Shown: positions 28,703-39,792, counted from the first letter of the stretch. The stretch is DNA of 64,000 nt from Shewanella canadensis (GCF_003966225.1 NZ_RXNU01000003.1:310001-374000); one strand, 5' to 3'. Numbers and translations: made by a program. Notes: generated by a model from the sequence alone, not told the origin.

Positions 28703-29278
28703 ATGAGAACATTCGTTATAGGGATATTGCTTTTATCATTTGGTTTTATGGCATCGGCTACGCCGTGGTCTATTGATAATGACAGCTCAAATATCAGTTT
28801 CATTTCAACGAAGAAAGTTGATGTTGCCGAGATCAATCATTTTAAGACTTTTTCCGGTCAATTAACCGGACAAGGGCATTTTACCTTAACCATTGAACTT
28901 GCCAGTGTTTGGACCAATGTCGATATCCGTGATAGTCGCATAAAAGATATTCTCTTCGAAGTCGGTGCATTTCCTAAGCTTACACTGAACGCGACGGTCG
29001 ATATGGATAAGCTCAAAAAAATTCAAGTAGGTGAGACTGAAGAGATGGAGATCGCTGCCGATATAAACCTGCATGGTAAAATGCAAACAAAGACACTTTT
29101 TGTCACAGTTGCTAAACTTAGCGAACAACGCCTGTTGGTTTCGAGTACACAACCGACGATTGTTAATGCTGCGCAATACGGGCTCTCATCAGGGATCGAT
29201 AAATTGAGAGACATTGCAGGTCTCACATCAATTAGCAAGTCTGTACCAGTCTCATTTATTTTGAATTTAAGTCATTAA
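28703..29278 (+). CDS. YceI-family periplasmic lipocalin-like protein
   Basis: 191 residues with a signal peptide (MRTFVIGILLLSFGFMASATPW, cleavage likely after ASA) and the YceI fold: WSIDNDSSNISFISTKKVDVAEINHFKTFSGQLTGQG followed by VWTNVDIRDSRIKDILF. YceI proteins bind isoprenoid or lipid ligands in the periplasm; the ligand here is unknown. Shine-Dalgarno AGGATAAGG precedes the ATG. Single gene. Confidence 0.88.
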   Translation: MRTFVIGILLLSFGFMASATPWSIDNDSSNISFISTKKVDVAEINHFKTFSGQLTGQGHFTLTIELASVWTNVDIRDSRIKDILFEVGAFPKLTLNATVDMDKLKKIQVGETEEMEIAADINLHGKMQTKTLFVTVAKLSEQRLLVSSTQPTIVNAAQYGLSSGIDKLRDIAGLTSISKSVPVSFILNLSH

Positions 29279-29408
29279 GCTCAAAGTACAAAGTAAAATC
29301 GAGACTCTAGGTCAAAACTGTTTCATAATGCCAAATAAATGTCTTTTAAACTGGATAATGAGCATAGTATCTACCATGCTCTAACTGAGTACATGAATAG
29401 GGTCGAAG

Positions 29409-29765
29409 ATGGTTACAGATAAAGATGGGTATATGCATCTCATTCAGTTCCTCTCAGAGCATTTAGGGCTATTTGAGGGGAAAGAAGCTGCGGCTTTGAC
29501 AGATGATACCGTTATGGAATTATTTGAAGAGCAGCTTTCTGCACAGATTATTATGGTGTGTGGCCAGAATCCATCGCTAACCTTTGCTCAACGTAATCAA
29601 GTTATTCGAGAGATTGACGCCATCGTCTATGATCTCGAAGAGATCTTGGCGAGCGTTGCAAACCGAAAAGCTACTCCCAAACAAACGTTATTTATCACCG
29701 AATTTTCTGGCCTGATCAAAAACCTGTTCGATCAGGAAATTTCAAAAGTCCTTATCACCGAGTAA
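29409..29765 (+). CDS. Small acidic helical protein (probably DUF3802)
   Basis: 118 residues, acidic, almost entirely helical, with no signal peptide or membrane segment. MVTDKDGYMHLIQFLSEHLGLFEG and the central NPSLTFAQRNQVIREIDAIVYDLEEIL recall the DUF3802 family of marine Gammaproteobacteria, but this is from memory. Function unknown. It precedes a small membrane gene by 100 bp. Confidence 0.7.
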   Translation: MVTDKDGYMHLIQFLSEHLGLFEGKEAAALTDDTVMELFEEQLSAQIIMVCGQNPSLTFAQRNQVIREIDAIVYDLEEILASVANRKATPKQTLFITEFSGLIKNLFDQEISKVLITE

Positions 29766-29822
29766 CTGTATAATTGCTTACAGAATTTTACACCTGGCAA
29801 CTTGTGCCGTATGAAGAATACG

Positions 29823-29852
29823 CCTAATGTTGGATTAGATTCACATTAGGAG
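29823..29852 (+). promoter_or_regulatory. Hairpin masking a ribosome-binding site
   Basis: CCTAATGT (29823-29830) pairs perfectly with ACATTAGG (29843-29850). The right arm contains the AGG of the AGGAG that precedes the small membrane gene, so the structure would sequester it. This could be a translational switch, but the AGGAG is rather far (about 13 bases) from the ATG. Confidence 0.4.
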
Positions 29853-29865
29853 TATTCACCTGAAT

Positions 29866-30163
29866 ATGTGGAAAAATTCTTTCGAGCAACAACATTTTGT
29901 TGTCTATTTTGCCTTACTGGTATTTTGGGGGCTAGTACACCTCTTTAGCCACTATGCCTTTGGTTTAGGATGGGGCTTCTTTCCATTTGTGATCACTTTG
30001 CCCTTTATTCCATTTATACTTGTTTGGTTAGGCGTACAATTTTCACGACATTTCAAGCGTTATCAAGAGGGGGTATGTAGAAGCCTTCATGTATGTCATT
30101 GCTTCTGTACTGCCACTCTTTTTAGTTTGTTTGTATTTCATTTTGTGTATTAATTTCGGTTAG
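29866..30163 (+). pseudogene. Small three-helix membrane protein gene with probable frameshift
   Basis: As read, the ATG at 29866 gives 95 residues ending at 30153 with an odd Cys/His-rich tail. If one G of the G5 run at 30069-30073 is removed, the frame continues as KRYQEGYVEAFMYVIASVLP, then a normal membrane helix (LFLVCLYFILCINFG), and stops at TAG 30161-30163. The restored protein has helices at about 12-31, 36-56 and 74-96 and looks natural. The break is therefore either a sequencing error in the homopolymer or a real mutation. Family not recognised; it sits between two small helical/STAS-like genes. Confidence 0.65.
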
Positions 30164-30182
30164 CAGATGCAAGGAGTGCGCG

Positions 30183-30566
30183 ATGCTTAAATTATTAAGT
30201 GGCTTTGACCATGATACGGTCGCTATCAGGGCGTCGGGAGTGGTCACGGGTGAAGATTATGACCAAGAGCTGTTGCCTGTCATCGAAGATAAATTGAAAG
30301 ATCATGCGTGCATTAAACTTTGGTACGAATTTGATGAAGCCTTTGAGGGTATTTCTGTTGGAACCCTCTGGGATGATGCAAAACTCGGTCTGTTTCATTT
30401 GACCGACTTTTATCGTGTGGCGTTTATTACTGATAGTCGGTTGGTCGCCGGAATGGCGAATGCATTAGCCTATATGATCCCCTGTCCGGTTAAGGTCTTC
30501 GAGCGAAGTGAAACAGAACAAGCTTTACTATGGATGAAAGAGTCAGAGACAAGCGAGACTGTTTGA
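30183..30566 (+). CDS. SpoIIAA/STAS-like protein
   Basis: 127 residues of the SpoIIAA-like (STAS/SEC14-like) family: MLKLLSGFDHDTVAIRASGVVTGEDYDQELLPVIEDKLKDHACIKLWYEF. These small cytosolic proteins are common in Shewanella and Pseudomonas; their partner is unknown. AAGGAG precedes the ATG by 5-6 bases. It follows the frameshifted membrane gene by 19 bp, suggesting co-transcription. Confidence 0.82.
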   Translation: MLKLLSGFDHDTVAIRASGVVTGEDYDQELLPVIEDKLKDHACIKLWYEFDEAFEGISVGTLWDDAKLGLFHLTDFYRVAFITDSRLVAGMANALAYMIPCPVKVFERSETEQALLWMKESETSETV

Positions 30567-30787
30567 GTCGTATTAAATGAAAGCCTTGTAGCTGGTATTA
30601 AATTTTTATCGTAAATTTTGTAGTGAATTGTAATTATTAGTTAAGTGTCGGCCTCGAGTCGGCATTTTTATGTTGGAATAATTTAAAATGTCAGGTAAAA
30701 CAAGCCAGAATATAGTCTTTTGCCGATGTGTATTGTGTAGTATTAGGTTAGGTATTAAACATTAGGTATTAACATTAGGAATTAGGA

Positions 30788-31657
30788 ATGCTGAAAAAAA
30801 TTGGCTTTTGTATGTTACTCGTTTCAAGTACCTGTTGGGCTGGAGATAAAGCAATCATAGGTTCATCTGAGCTGATGTCGGTCGAACAGACTGGATTAAG
30901 TTATGAGGCCAGAATTGATACGGGCGCGGTGAATACCTCTCTTCATGCTTTCGACCTGGAAATCGAAGGGGGCAGTGAAAAGAAGATGAAAGACAATGTG
31001 GGGAAAACCTTGATTTTCACCACAGAGAATGAAGAGAGCCTTCAGAAACGTCTGCAGGCTAAGATTGTTAAAACCTCTACCGTGAGTAACTCTCAGGGTA
31101 GGGAAACACGTTATATGGTTGACCTTAAGGTCGGTTTCCCGGGCAAAGAGCGAAAAGTCCGGGTCAACTTGAGGGATAGAAGCCATATGGATTATAAGTT
31201 ACTCATAGGTCGTAATTGGCTTAAAGATAAATACATAGTCGATGTGTCAGAAAAGAAAGTCATAGGGCCTATAGCGCCGATTAGTATTCTTGAGTCGGGT
31301 CTTACTTTTGAAACCCGTATCGACACCGGAGCCGTAGAGAACTCACTTCATGCCGTCGATCTCAAGGTGGAGAATGGTGAAAAGGATATGGAGAAGAATA
31401 TCGGCAAACGCTTGAGCTTTACGACCGAAAATGAAAAAGGGGAGTCTCATCGGGTCAATGCGATGATCGTTGAAACCTCATTGATCCGTAATGCTCAGGG
31501 GAGTGAAATACGGTATATGGTCGAGTTGACCGTGGGCCAGCCAGGACAAGAGTATAAAGTAAAGGTTAACCTTAAAGATCGCAGTAAGATGAGTTATAAA
31601 TTTCTTATCGGTCGAAATTGGTTACAGGGCCATTATATGGTCGATGTTTCGCTCTAG
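30788..31657 (+). CDS. Secreted protein with two tandem retropepsin-like (RimK-associated protease) domains
   Basis: 289 residues. A signal peptide (MLKKIGFCMLLVSSTCWAG) is followed by two similar domains of about 130 residues (22-155 and 158-289). Each has an aspartic-protease-like motif, ARIDTGAVNTSLHA (Asp44) and TRIDTGAVENSLHA (Asp179), and each ends in LIGRNWL. The family (PF05618, putative ATP-dependent Zn protease/retropepsin-like) normally has one such domain. The repeat would let one chain form the two-Asp site that retropepsins build as dimers. Activity is unproven. The upstream region has tandem GGTATTAA(A)CATTA words. Confidence 0.82.
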   Translation: MLKKIGFCMLLVSSTCWAGDKAIIGSSELMSVEQTGLSYEARIDTGAVNTSLHAFDLEIEGGSEKKMKDNVGKTLIFTTENEESLQKRLQAKIVKTSTVSNSQGRETRYMVDLKVGFPGKERKVRVNLRDRSHMDYKLLIGRNWLKDKYIVDVSEKKVIGPIAPISILESGLTFETRIDTGAVENSLHAVDLKVENGEKDMEKNIGKRLSFTTENEKGESHRVNAMIVETSLIRNAQGSEIRYMVELTVGQPGQEYKVKVNLKDRSKMSYKFLIGRNWLQGHYMVDVSL

Positions 31658-31668
31658 TTAATACCAAT

Positions 31669-31697
31669 AAAAAAGGTGCTTTAAGCACCTTTTTTTA
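31669..31697. terminator. Bidirectional terminator
   Basis: GGTGCTT/AAGCACC stem flanked by A6 and T7, between convergent genes. Confidence 0.92.
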
Positions 31698-31705
31698 TTG
31701 TGGCA

Positions 31706-34318
31706 CTAACGTTTAAGCGGGAGTGTACAGATCACCCGGGTAAACGTGTTCAGTGCCGATTTGACTTCTAATGTACCGTTGAGTTCTGATCTTACCCAGG
31801 CATCTAAACTCGAGAGTGTGCCTGAGTAGATATTAGATCCCAGTTGTGAATTCAGGGCCGCCAGTTTGTCATCAGCGATCCCCTGACCATTATCTTCTAC
31901 AGTGATGATTAAGTTATCAATTTCCTGCACGACCTCTATCGACACTTGCTTGAGTTTTTGCTGCCCGGGGAATGCATGAGAAAGACAGTTATTGATCAAG
32001 GAGTAAAATATCAGTAATAGATCCCATGAAGAGCGATTGATACTCAGTTTACTATCACAAACGACCCTTACCTGTATCTCTTGTTCGGTGAGCTGTGGCT
32101 CCATAACGACGAGGAAATGCGATAGATAGTGTGACAGGTTAATCGATTTAATTGCCATCTCTTTAGTCACAATCAGATGTTGGAAATGGCGTAATTTATT
32201 GGTATGTTCTGTCAAGCGACCGACGATCTCATCATAATTTTCCTGACTAATGCCCGCTTTGTATTTGCAGATGAGTGACAGTAACTTGTCTTGCTCTTGA
32301 GTGTGTTGCTTTATCAAAGTTGCGAACAGTTGTGGAAATAATTCATGATTTTTGACCTCCACACGCTGCAAATTATTGAGCTTATTGATGGTTAATTCGA
32401 GTGTGTTTGCCTTCTCTTGCAGCTGCAGACTCTCCTGCTTACTCATCAATAGCTGATGTGAATATTTTGCCAGCTCTAAATTGAGTGATTTATTCTTATC
32501 ATGTAACTCCTGACTGATTATTTTTTGGGAGCCGATCTCAAACGCCATGCTGCCTATCGAAGTCATGGTGCCATCATCATCCTTAATCGGGAACTTAGTA
32601 ACTTGATAAACGATTTCACCTTGCACCGAAGGGATAGGCTGTTCGAAGCTCTGTGGACTCTGTGTCTTTAAGGTGATGTTATCGTGTTTCAGAATTAACT
32701 CGGCAATATGAGGCGGAAAAATCTGGCTGTCCTTGGTTCCAATGATACTGTGTCTTTCAATACCGATAACTTCGCAAAATCTGTCATTGACTAAGATATA
32801 AGATCCATCGATATCTTTGATGCTAATGAGGTTCTGCGATGAATTCAGTAGCGAATTAAGCTGCTTCTTTCTCAGTTTTAACTCTGTTTGAGCAATCCTT
32901 TGAACGGTTAGCTGCTCCTCTAAGGCTAAATTACTGGCATCGAGGCTGGCGAAAGCCACCTCCAATTGATGACTTCGAGAGATAAATGCTTTAGCTAATT
33001 GTCCCAACTCATCCTTACTTATCGTGGCTTCTAACTCTAATTTTGCTAACTGGTTCCCCTGAAGTGCGTTAACCATTCTGGAAATGGGCCTGATGAACAG
33101 CTTATGTTGCAGCATAAACAGTAAAATCAGCGCTGCCAGTTGCATGAGTAGCAGGTAGATCCCCATTCTGGCGGCAATGATATTGGCCTTATCATTCATC
33201 GAAGAAAGTGGTGTGACGAGTACAATCTTCCAAAAAGTCTTTGGCATCATGAAGATGGATACCAATGTCGGTTCATCGAGAATAGGATCATGACCCAGCT
33301 CGAAGGAGGCCACTAATGAGGTCGATTTGGGCTTACCCTGCGCATTGAGGTTGATGAGTGCGGTAAGTTTTTCTCTTTGTGAAAAATGGGTGGTGTCCAT
33401 CAAATCGGCTAGCTGAAATTGATTATAAGCAGGGTTCTCCAGTGACTCTTCAATCAACTTGGCGTCCAGTTTAATCAATCTTTCATTTATGGGTTCAAAT
33501 ACGGGGTGATTGGAAGTGAAGCTTGCAAAGGGTTTGAAGAAAGCACGCTTATCAAAAATTTTATTTCGATTATCTTTTTTGGGAGCCGCCAATACTCTGT
33601 TGCTGTGATCCAGAGCAAACATATAGCCATGGTTATCATTCATCGCCTGATGAAAAAAGTGACCTAAACCCAATAGCGTGACATCGACCGTAGAGACGCC
33701 CACGAATTGATGTTCAACCCACATAGGTACAGACGCTGTGATCATTGCTTCATTGGTAAATGGGTCGATATAGGTTTCAGACCAAAATGTGGTCCCACTG
33801 GGATAGAAGCGGGTAGGTTTGTACCAGCTCTCAGAATGATATCCGGGCCCATTTAGGCTGTTATAGTCATCGACCCGCTCCAGCTCCAGAGCCTTGTTTC
33901 TGGCCCAGAATAGACTATCGAGTTGTTTAGTTTCATCGAAGCTGCCCGGTTCCGGCCAGATCCCACCGCCGGAGATCAGATCATACTTTCCATTCTTGTC
34001 CAGCAGTGCAGGAATGGACTTCTCCAATACCTGACCGTCATGGCGGTATATCTCACCTAAAGAGGCGATAGAGACGGCCAGACTTTCTATTTTCGACGTT
34101 GTTTGTTGCAGCTTTGCAACTATGGCCAAGCCTTGGTTCTGGCTTAATGTGATCTGGGCTTGTAGCTGGTGGCTTTTCTCTATGGTGAAGAGTATCCATA
34201 CACTGGATATGATGATCAGTGAGGCGATAATAAACTGAATAAAAGAAAATTTGACCGGTAAACTATCGCTCCAATGCAGAGCCTGCATTCTAGGTTTACT
34301 GATCTTGGAGTTGCCCAT
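31706..34318 (-). CDS. Cache-HAMP-PAS histidine-kinase-like sensor
   Basis: About 870 residues. An N-terminal membrane segment (FSFIQFIIASLIIISSVWILF) is followed by a large periplasmic dCache-type domain (ISGGGIWPEPG, YNSLNGPGYHSESWY, FWSETYIDPFTNEAMITASVP). A second membrane segment (YLLLMQLAALILLFML), a HAMP-like linker, a PAS domain (LLNSSQNLISIKDIDGSYILVNDRFCEVIG) and a coiled coil come next. The C-terminal ATPase has an N box (INNCLSHAFPG) and G1 box (VEDNGQGIADD). No standard HisKA H-box or F box is visible. ATG 34318 is used rather than TTG 34330. No response regulator is adjacent. Confidence 0.82.
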   Translation of the reverse strand: MGNSKISKPRMQALHWSDSLPVKFSFIQFIIASLIIISSVWILFTIEKSHQLQAQITLSQNQGLAIVAKLQQTTSKIESLAVSIASLGEIYRHDGQVLEKSIPALLDKNGKYDLISGGGIWPEPGSFDETKQLDSLFWARNKALELERVDDYNSLNGPGYHSESWYKPTRFYPSGTTFWSETYIDPFTNEAMITASVPMWVEHQFVGVSTVDVTLLGLGHFFHQAMNDNHGYMFALDHSNRVLAAPKKDNRNKIFDKRAFFKPFASFTSNHPVFEPINERLIKLDAKLIEESLENPAYNQFQLADLMDTTHFSQREKLTALINLNAQGKPKSTSLVASFELGHDPILDEPTLVSIFMMPKTFWKIVLVTPLSSMNDKANIIAARMGIYLLLMQLAALILLFMLQHKLFIRPISRMVNALQGNQLAKLELEATISKDELGQLAKAFISRSHQLEVAFASLDASNLALEEQLTVQRIAQTELKLRKKQLNSLLNSSQNLISIKDIDGSYILVNDRFCEVIGIERHSIIGTKDSQIFPPHIAELILKHDNITLKTQSPQSFEQPIPSVQGEIVYQVTKFPIKDDDGTMTSIGSMAFEIGSQKIISQELHDKNKSLNLELAKYSHQLLMSKQESLQLQEKANTLELTINKLNNLQRVEVKNHELFPQLFATLIKQHTQEQDKLLSLICKYKAGISQENYDEIVGRLTEHTNKLRHFQHLIVTKEMAIKSINLSHYLSHFLVVMEPQLTEQEIQVRVVCDSKLSINRSSWDLLLIFYSLINNCLSHAFPGQQKLKQVSIEVVQEIDNLIITVEDNGQGIADDKLAALNSQLGSNIYSGTLSSLDAWVRSELNGTLEVKSALNTFTRVICTLPLKR

Positions 34319-34489
34319 ATATCTTTTCAATCCTCTTATGGCATCCGATTATGTCACTTAGCTTTATTCCGGCTATCAAAAGTTAGCTTATCGACTATTT
34401 TCATTGAATCGAATAACACGAACAGTTTACCGCTTGCGTCTGTCTAAACTGTTCGTGATCTACGCGTACCGACTCTCTTGTATTAATGA

Positions 34490-35995
34490 CTAGATCTTCA
34501 AGCCAACAAGCAGATCATCTAACTGCTCGGCAGTGGCATGTAGCTCGTCACAACCTGAAACCGATTCGTTTGCCGATTGCTCTACATTGTGTGACTGATT
34601 GCGGATCTCCATCAGGTTAGAGGCAATTTCATTGGCAACCGATGATTGCTCTTCAGCGGAGGTTGCAATGAGTACACTCATCTCCATCACTTTAGAGCTA
34701 TGGTGTGCAATTGCCTTGAGATCCTCACCCGTGTCCAGTACATGCTTTTTGCCATCATTGGCCTTATCTACGGTGCGCTTCATCACCTGAGTCAGGTTCT
34801 GAGCACCGGATTGAAGTGCTTCAATCATAGATTTGATCTCGACGGTCGCTGACTGAGTTCGTCCCGCAAGGGTTCTGACCTCGTCGGCAACGACGGCAAA
34901 GCCTCGTCCTTGCTCACCGGCTCTGGCAGCCTCGATGGCGGCATTGAGTGCAAGCAGGTTGGTTTGCTCGGAAATGGCGTTAATGGTCGTGACCACTTCA
35001 TCTATCTTGGCCGCATTCTCATTGAGATCATGGACGGCGCTTGAGGCATTGGCTATCTCATTGGATAAACCGCCGATAGCGACAACGGTCGTCTCGATGT
35101 CTTTGGAGCCGGCATCAACCTGACTATTGGCTTCCTGAGTCTCGGCCGAAGACTGTTCGGCATTTCTGGCAACTTCAATCACGGCCGCAGTCATCTCCTC
35201 CATTGCGGTGGCGAGTGAGTCCAGATGCTGACGTTGATTTGCAGCCAATGACTGACCTTCCTGCGCATTTTGTCTGAAAGACTCTACGACTTGACGGATC
35301 TGTGTGCTGGCCTGTGTGATCTGTTTGACCAGGGTATGTTGTCTTTCGACCAGTGTATCTATGCTGATAGCCAGTAAACTGAACTCGTCCTTAACTTCAA
35401 AAAAGTTGAGGCGACTGGTGAGATCTCCGTCGGCGGCTCGCTTAAGGGCCATCACACTGGTGTAGAGTGCGCCTCCGACAAATGTCGAGATGTAGTAACC
35501 TGCGATTAAGATGAACACAACCATGAACGCGACAGACATCACAACAGATAGCCAATGTTCGTTACTGGCGAGACTCTCGAGAGGGGCGACGGTCGAGGTC
35601 GTGACTAATTGGTTGTTACTGACTCTACTGACCGACTGTAAACCGGAATTGGTCTCAAGGTTACCGCCTCCGCGCTGCGCGAGGCGCTCACTCTTGCCAT
35701 CGAGCTTGCTTACGATTTTAGTATTGGCGACCCGGTTAATTTTCTGCAGATATTGTGCACGTTGTGCCTCAGGAATAAAGTCATAGCTGATATCAATCAC
35801 TGAATTTATGCTTTGAGCCTGGTTCAGGCTTGCATTGTTATGCGTATCGAGCAACTCCGATTCAAATTGGCTGTTAAGCATAAATGCCAGACCTACCAGG
35901 GTGAAGATGGGAACGATAGCTAAAATAGCGAATTTGGTTTTCAGGGTCATATGGATAAGGTATTGATCTATCCAGCGGAATTTAACTTCTTTCAT
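34490..35995 (-). CDS. Methyl-accepting chemotaxis protein
   Basis: 501-residue transducer. The first membrane helix is [19 protein letters not shown], then a small periplasmic region of about 110 residues, a second helix ([21 protein letters not shown]), HAMP, and the long signalling coiled coil. The hairpin tip is [42 protein letters not shown], fully conserved. The periplasmic part is too short for a Cache domain, so the stimulus is unknown. It is a separate transcription unit 170 bp from the sensor. Confidence 0.93.
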   Translation of the reverse strand: MKEVKFRWIDQYLIHMTLKTKFAILAIVPIFTLVGLAFMLNSQFESELLDTHNNASLNQAQSINSVIDISYDFIPEAQRAQYLQKINRVANTKIVSKLDGKSERLAQRGGGNLETNSGLQSVSRVSNNQLVTTSTVAPLESLASNEHWLSVVMSVAFMVVFILIAGYYISTFVGGALYTSVMALKRAADGDLTSRLNFFEVKDEFSLLAISIDTLVERQHTLVKQITQASTQIRQVVESFRQNAQEGQSLAANQRQHLDSLATAMEEMTAAVIEVARNAEQSSAETQEANSQVDAGSKDIETTVVAIGGLSNEIANASSAVHDLNENAAKIDEVVTTINAISEQTNLLALNAAIEAARAGEQGRGFAVVADEVRTLAGRTQSATVEIKSMIEALQSGAQNLTQVMKRTVDKANDGKKHVLDTGEDLKAIAHHSSKVMEMSVLIATSAEEQSSVANEIASNLMEIRNQSHNVEQSANESVSGCDELHATAEQLDDLLVGLKI

Positions 35996-36100
35996 AAGGC
36001 TCTCTCTGTCGGTTATCTTAATTATTCTTTATTTATCGATGGCGCAACCATGGATAGCATTTAGGCATAATAATGGTAAGTTTTGCTTAGAATTTGCGCA

Positions 36101-36130
36101 TTGACTCTTGTTTTTATGTTTAATTATAAG
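36101..36130 (+). promoter_or_regulatory. Candidate promoter of the pheM-pheST-ihfA operon
   Basis: TTGACT (36101-36106) and TATAAG (36125-36130) spaced 18 bp, within the 405-bp divergent spacer before pheS. It would give a leader of about 260 nt including the leader peptide. Other promoters closer to pheM cannot be excluded. Confidence 0.4.
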
Positions 36131-36303
36131 ATACAGAGTAGATGTTACCTTGCTCCATTGCCGATCGCGAGTAAAACCGCAACATTCCAGTAATTAATTG
36201 GCAACAGCTTATCGTTCTGAAAATGGCATCTAAAAGGTAAACATCTCACTAAAATAGGGGTTTAACAGATAAAACAGTTAATTTGCGCTGGTCAAAAGGG
36301 CGG

Positions 36304-36351
36304 ATGTCACGTAAAATTCGTGTCTTTTTCTATTTTCATAAAGAAAAATAG
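36304..36351 (+). CDS. pheM: Phenylalanyl-tRNA synthetase operon leader peptide
   Basis: A 15-codon ORF encoding MSRKIRVFFYFHKEK, ending at TAG 36349-36351, 49 nt before pheS. The Phe-Phe-Tyr-Phe run after Arg parallels the E. coli PheM peptide (RFFFYF), whose translation senses Phe-tRNA and controls pheST by attenuation. AAGGG lies just upstream of the ATG. The short stretch to pheS has no GC hairpin plus T-run, so the E. coli type terminator is not obvious. A weaker CTATTTT/AAAATAG hairpin covers the end of the ORF. Confidence 0.78.
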   Translation: MSRKIRVFFYFHKEK

Positions 36352-36355
36352 CTAG

Positions 36356-37384
<1,029 letters not shown>

Positions 37385-37399
37385 CGGAGCTGTATTAGC

Positions 37400-39787
37400 A
37401 TGAAATTTAGTGAATCTTGGCTTCGTGAGTGGGTAAACCCAAGCATTAGTCGTGAAGAGTTATCCCATCAAATCACCATGGCTGGTTTGGAAGTGGATGG
37501 TATTGAAGATGTTGCCGGTGAGTTCAGCGGTGTTATCGTGGGTGAAGTTGTCGAATGTGGCCAACATCCGGACGCCGATAAGCTACGAGTAACAAAGATC
37601 AATGTCGGTGAAGATGAGTTGATCGACATCGTTTGTGGCGCACCTAACTGTCGCCTGGGCATTAAAGTTGCCGTGGCTATGGTCGGTGCAGTACTACCCG
37701 GTGATTTTAAGATTAAGAAAGCCAAATTACGCGGTGAGCCGTCGTTTGGTATGCTTTGCTCATATGGTGAGCTAGGCATAGACGTTGAAAGCGATGGTAT
37801 TCTCGAGCTACCAGTCGATGCGCCAATTGGTGCAGACCTTCGTGACTACTTGAGTCTCAATGACGCCATTATCGATGTTGACTTAACCGCTAACCGTGCA
37901 GACTGTCTGGGTATGGCAGGTCTGGCCCGTGAAGTGGGTGTATTAAACCGTCAGTCTGTGACTGAGCCAACTTGGGAAGCGGTTAGTCCAACGATTGATG
38001 ACGCTATCAAGATCGATCTTCAGGCGCCAGCATTTTGTGGACGTTATTTAGGTCGTGTGGTTAAAAACGTCAACGTGAAAGCCGAATCGCCACTTTGGAT
38101 GCAAGAGAAGTTGCGTCGCAGTGGTATCCGCTCGATCGATCCTATTGTCGATATTACTAATTACGTGTTGATTGAATTCGGTCAGCCTATGCACGCGTTC
38201 GATCTTGCTCAACTGGCAGGTGACATACAAGTACGCATGGGAAGCGGTGATGAGAAGCTCACACTGCTTGATGGTAAAGAGATCACTGTTCCTGCAGATA
38301 CTCTAGTCATTAGTGACCAAAAGCAGCCTCTGGCGCTTGCTGGTGTCTTTGGTGGCGAATACTCAGGCGTGAACAGCGATACTAAGGATATCATGCTCGA
38401 GTGTGCTTTCTTCGCACCTTTAGCTATTTTAGGTAAGGCTCGTCGTCTTGGTCTGCATACCGATTCTTCACATCGCTTCGAACGAGGCGTCGATCCTGAG
38501 CTGCAGCATAAGGTTATGGACCGAGCGACACGTTTGGTACTCGATATCTGTGGTGGCGAGGCGGGCCCTGTTGTCGAAGCTAAATCAGATGAGCATCTGC
38601 CTAAGCCTGTTGAGATCGTATTGCGTCGTAGCAAGCTTGACCGCATCTTAGGTCACCATATCGCTGATGCTGAAGTGACAGAGATCCTTGAACGTCTGGG
38701 CTTTGCTGTAACAGTGAATGGCGATACCTGGGAAGTGACAACGGCAACGTATCGTTTCGATATGGCTATCGAAGAAGATTTGATTGAAGAAGTTGCCCGT
38801 ATCTACGGTTACAACAATATCCCTAACACCGCCCCTGTAGCATCGTTAAGCATGCCTGATCATAAAGAATCAGATATCAGCTTAAAGCGCGTTCGCAGCA
38901 TGCTTGTTGCTCGTGGCTTCCAGGAAGCGGTGACCTATAGTTTCGTCGATCCTAAGTTGCAAAACTTAGTTCATCCGGGTGAAGAGGCGATGATATTGCC
39001 GAACCCTATCTCTGTTGAGATGTCAGCGATGAGACTGTCGATGTTTACCGGTCTTTTAGGCGTTGTGGGTTATAACCAGAGCCGTCAACAAAACCGTGTT
39101 CGTCTTTTCGAGACCGGCTTACGCTTTGTTCCTGATACTACTGCAGAATCAAATGTACGTCAGCAAGCGATGTTGGGCGCGGTTATCTCTGGTAACCAAA
39201 ATGATGAACATTGGTCGATGGAGTCTAAAACGGTCGATTTCTTCGATCTTAAGGGCGACCTTGAAGCCATCATCGGCTTGACAGTTTCCGATGTTGAATT
39301 TACTTTTAGAAGTGCAACACATCCGGCTCTTCATCCGGGGCAATGTGCTGAAATATTAAGGAATGATCGAGTCATTGGTATCATTGGTGCGGTACATCCA
39401 AGCTTAGAAAAGCCTTTTGGACTCAATGGTAAAACAATTGTTTTTGAGCTCGAATTGGACGCTTTATTACATGCCGGCTTACCGCTAGCCCAGACTGTAT
39501 CTAAGTTTCCTGCTAACCGACGTGACATAGCCATCGTAGTTGATGACAGTGTTTCTGCCGGAGATGTTGTAAAAATGATAAGAAAAGTTGGCCAAAATCA
39601 GTTGGTTGGCTTAAACTTATTCGATGTATACCAAGGTAAAGGTGTTGAGCCGGGCAAAAAGAGCCTAGCAATAGCACTTACATTACAAGACAACACTCGT
39701 ACACTTGAAGAAAAAGAGATAGCTGAGATGGTAGATTCAGTGGTTTCCGCTCTCAAGTCCGAGTTCAACGCACTGTTGAGGGATTAA
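37400..39787 (+). CDS. pheT: Phenylalanine-tRNA ligase beta subunit
   Basis: 795 residues, the same as E. coli. The N-terminal tRNA-binding OB domain ([24 protein letters not shown]), B3/B4 editing domain, B5 domain and C-terminal anticodon-binding domain ([30 protein letters not shown]) are all visible. Second gene of the operon; ihfA follows after 5 bp. Confidence 0.97.
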
Positions 39788-39792
39788 AGAAT

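Noticed and set aside
30641..30680. Possible terminator before the retropepsin gene
   Set aside because: GTCGGC occurs twice in direct, not inverted, orientation; only a 3-bp stem can form before the T-run.
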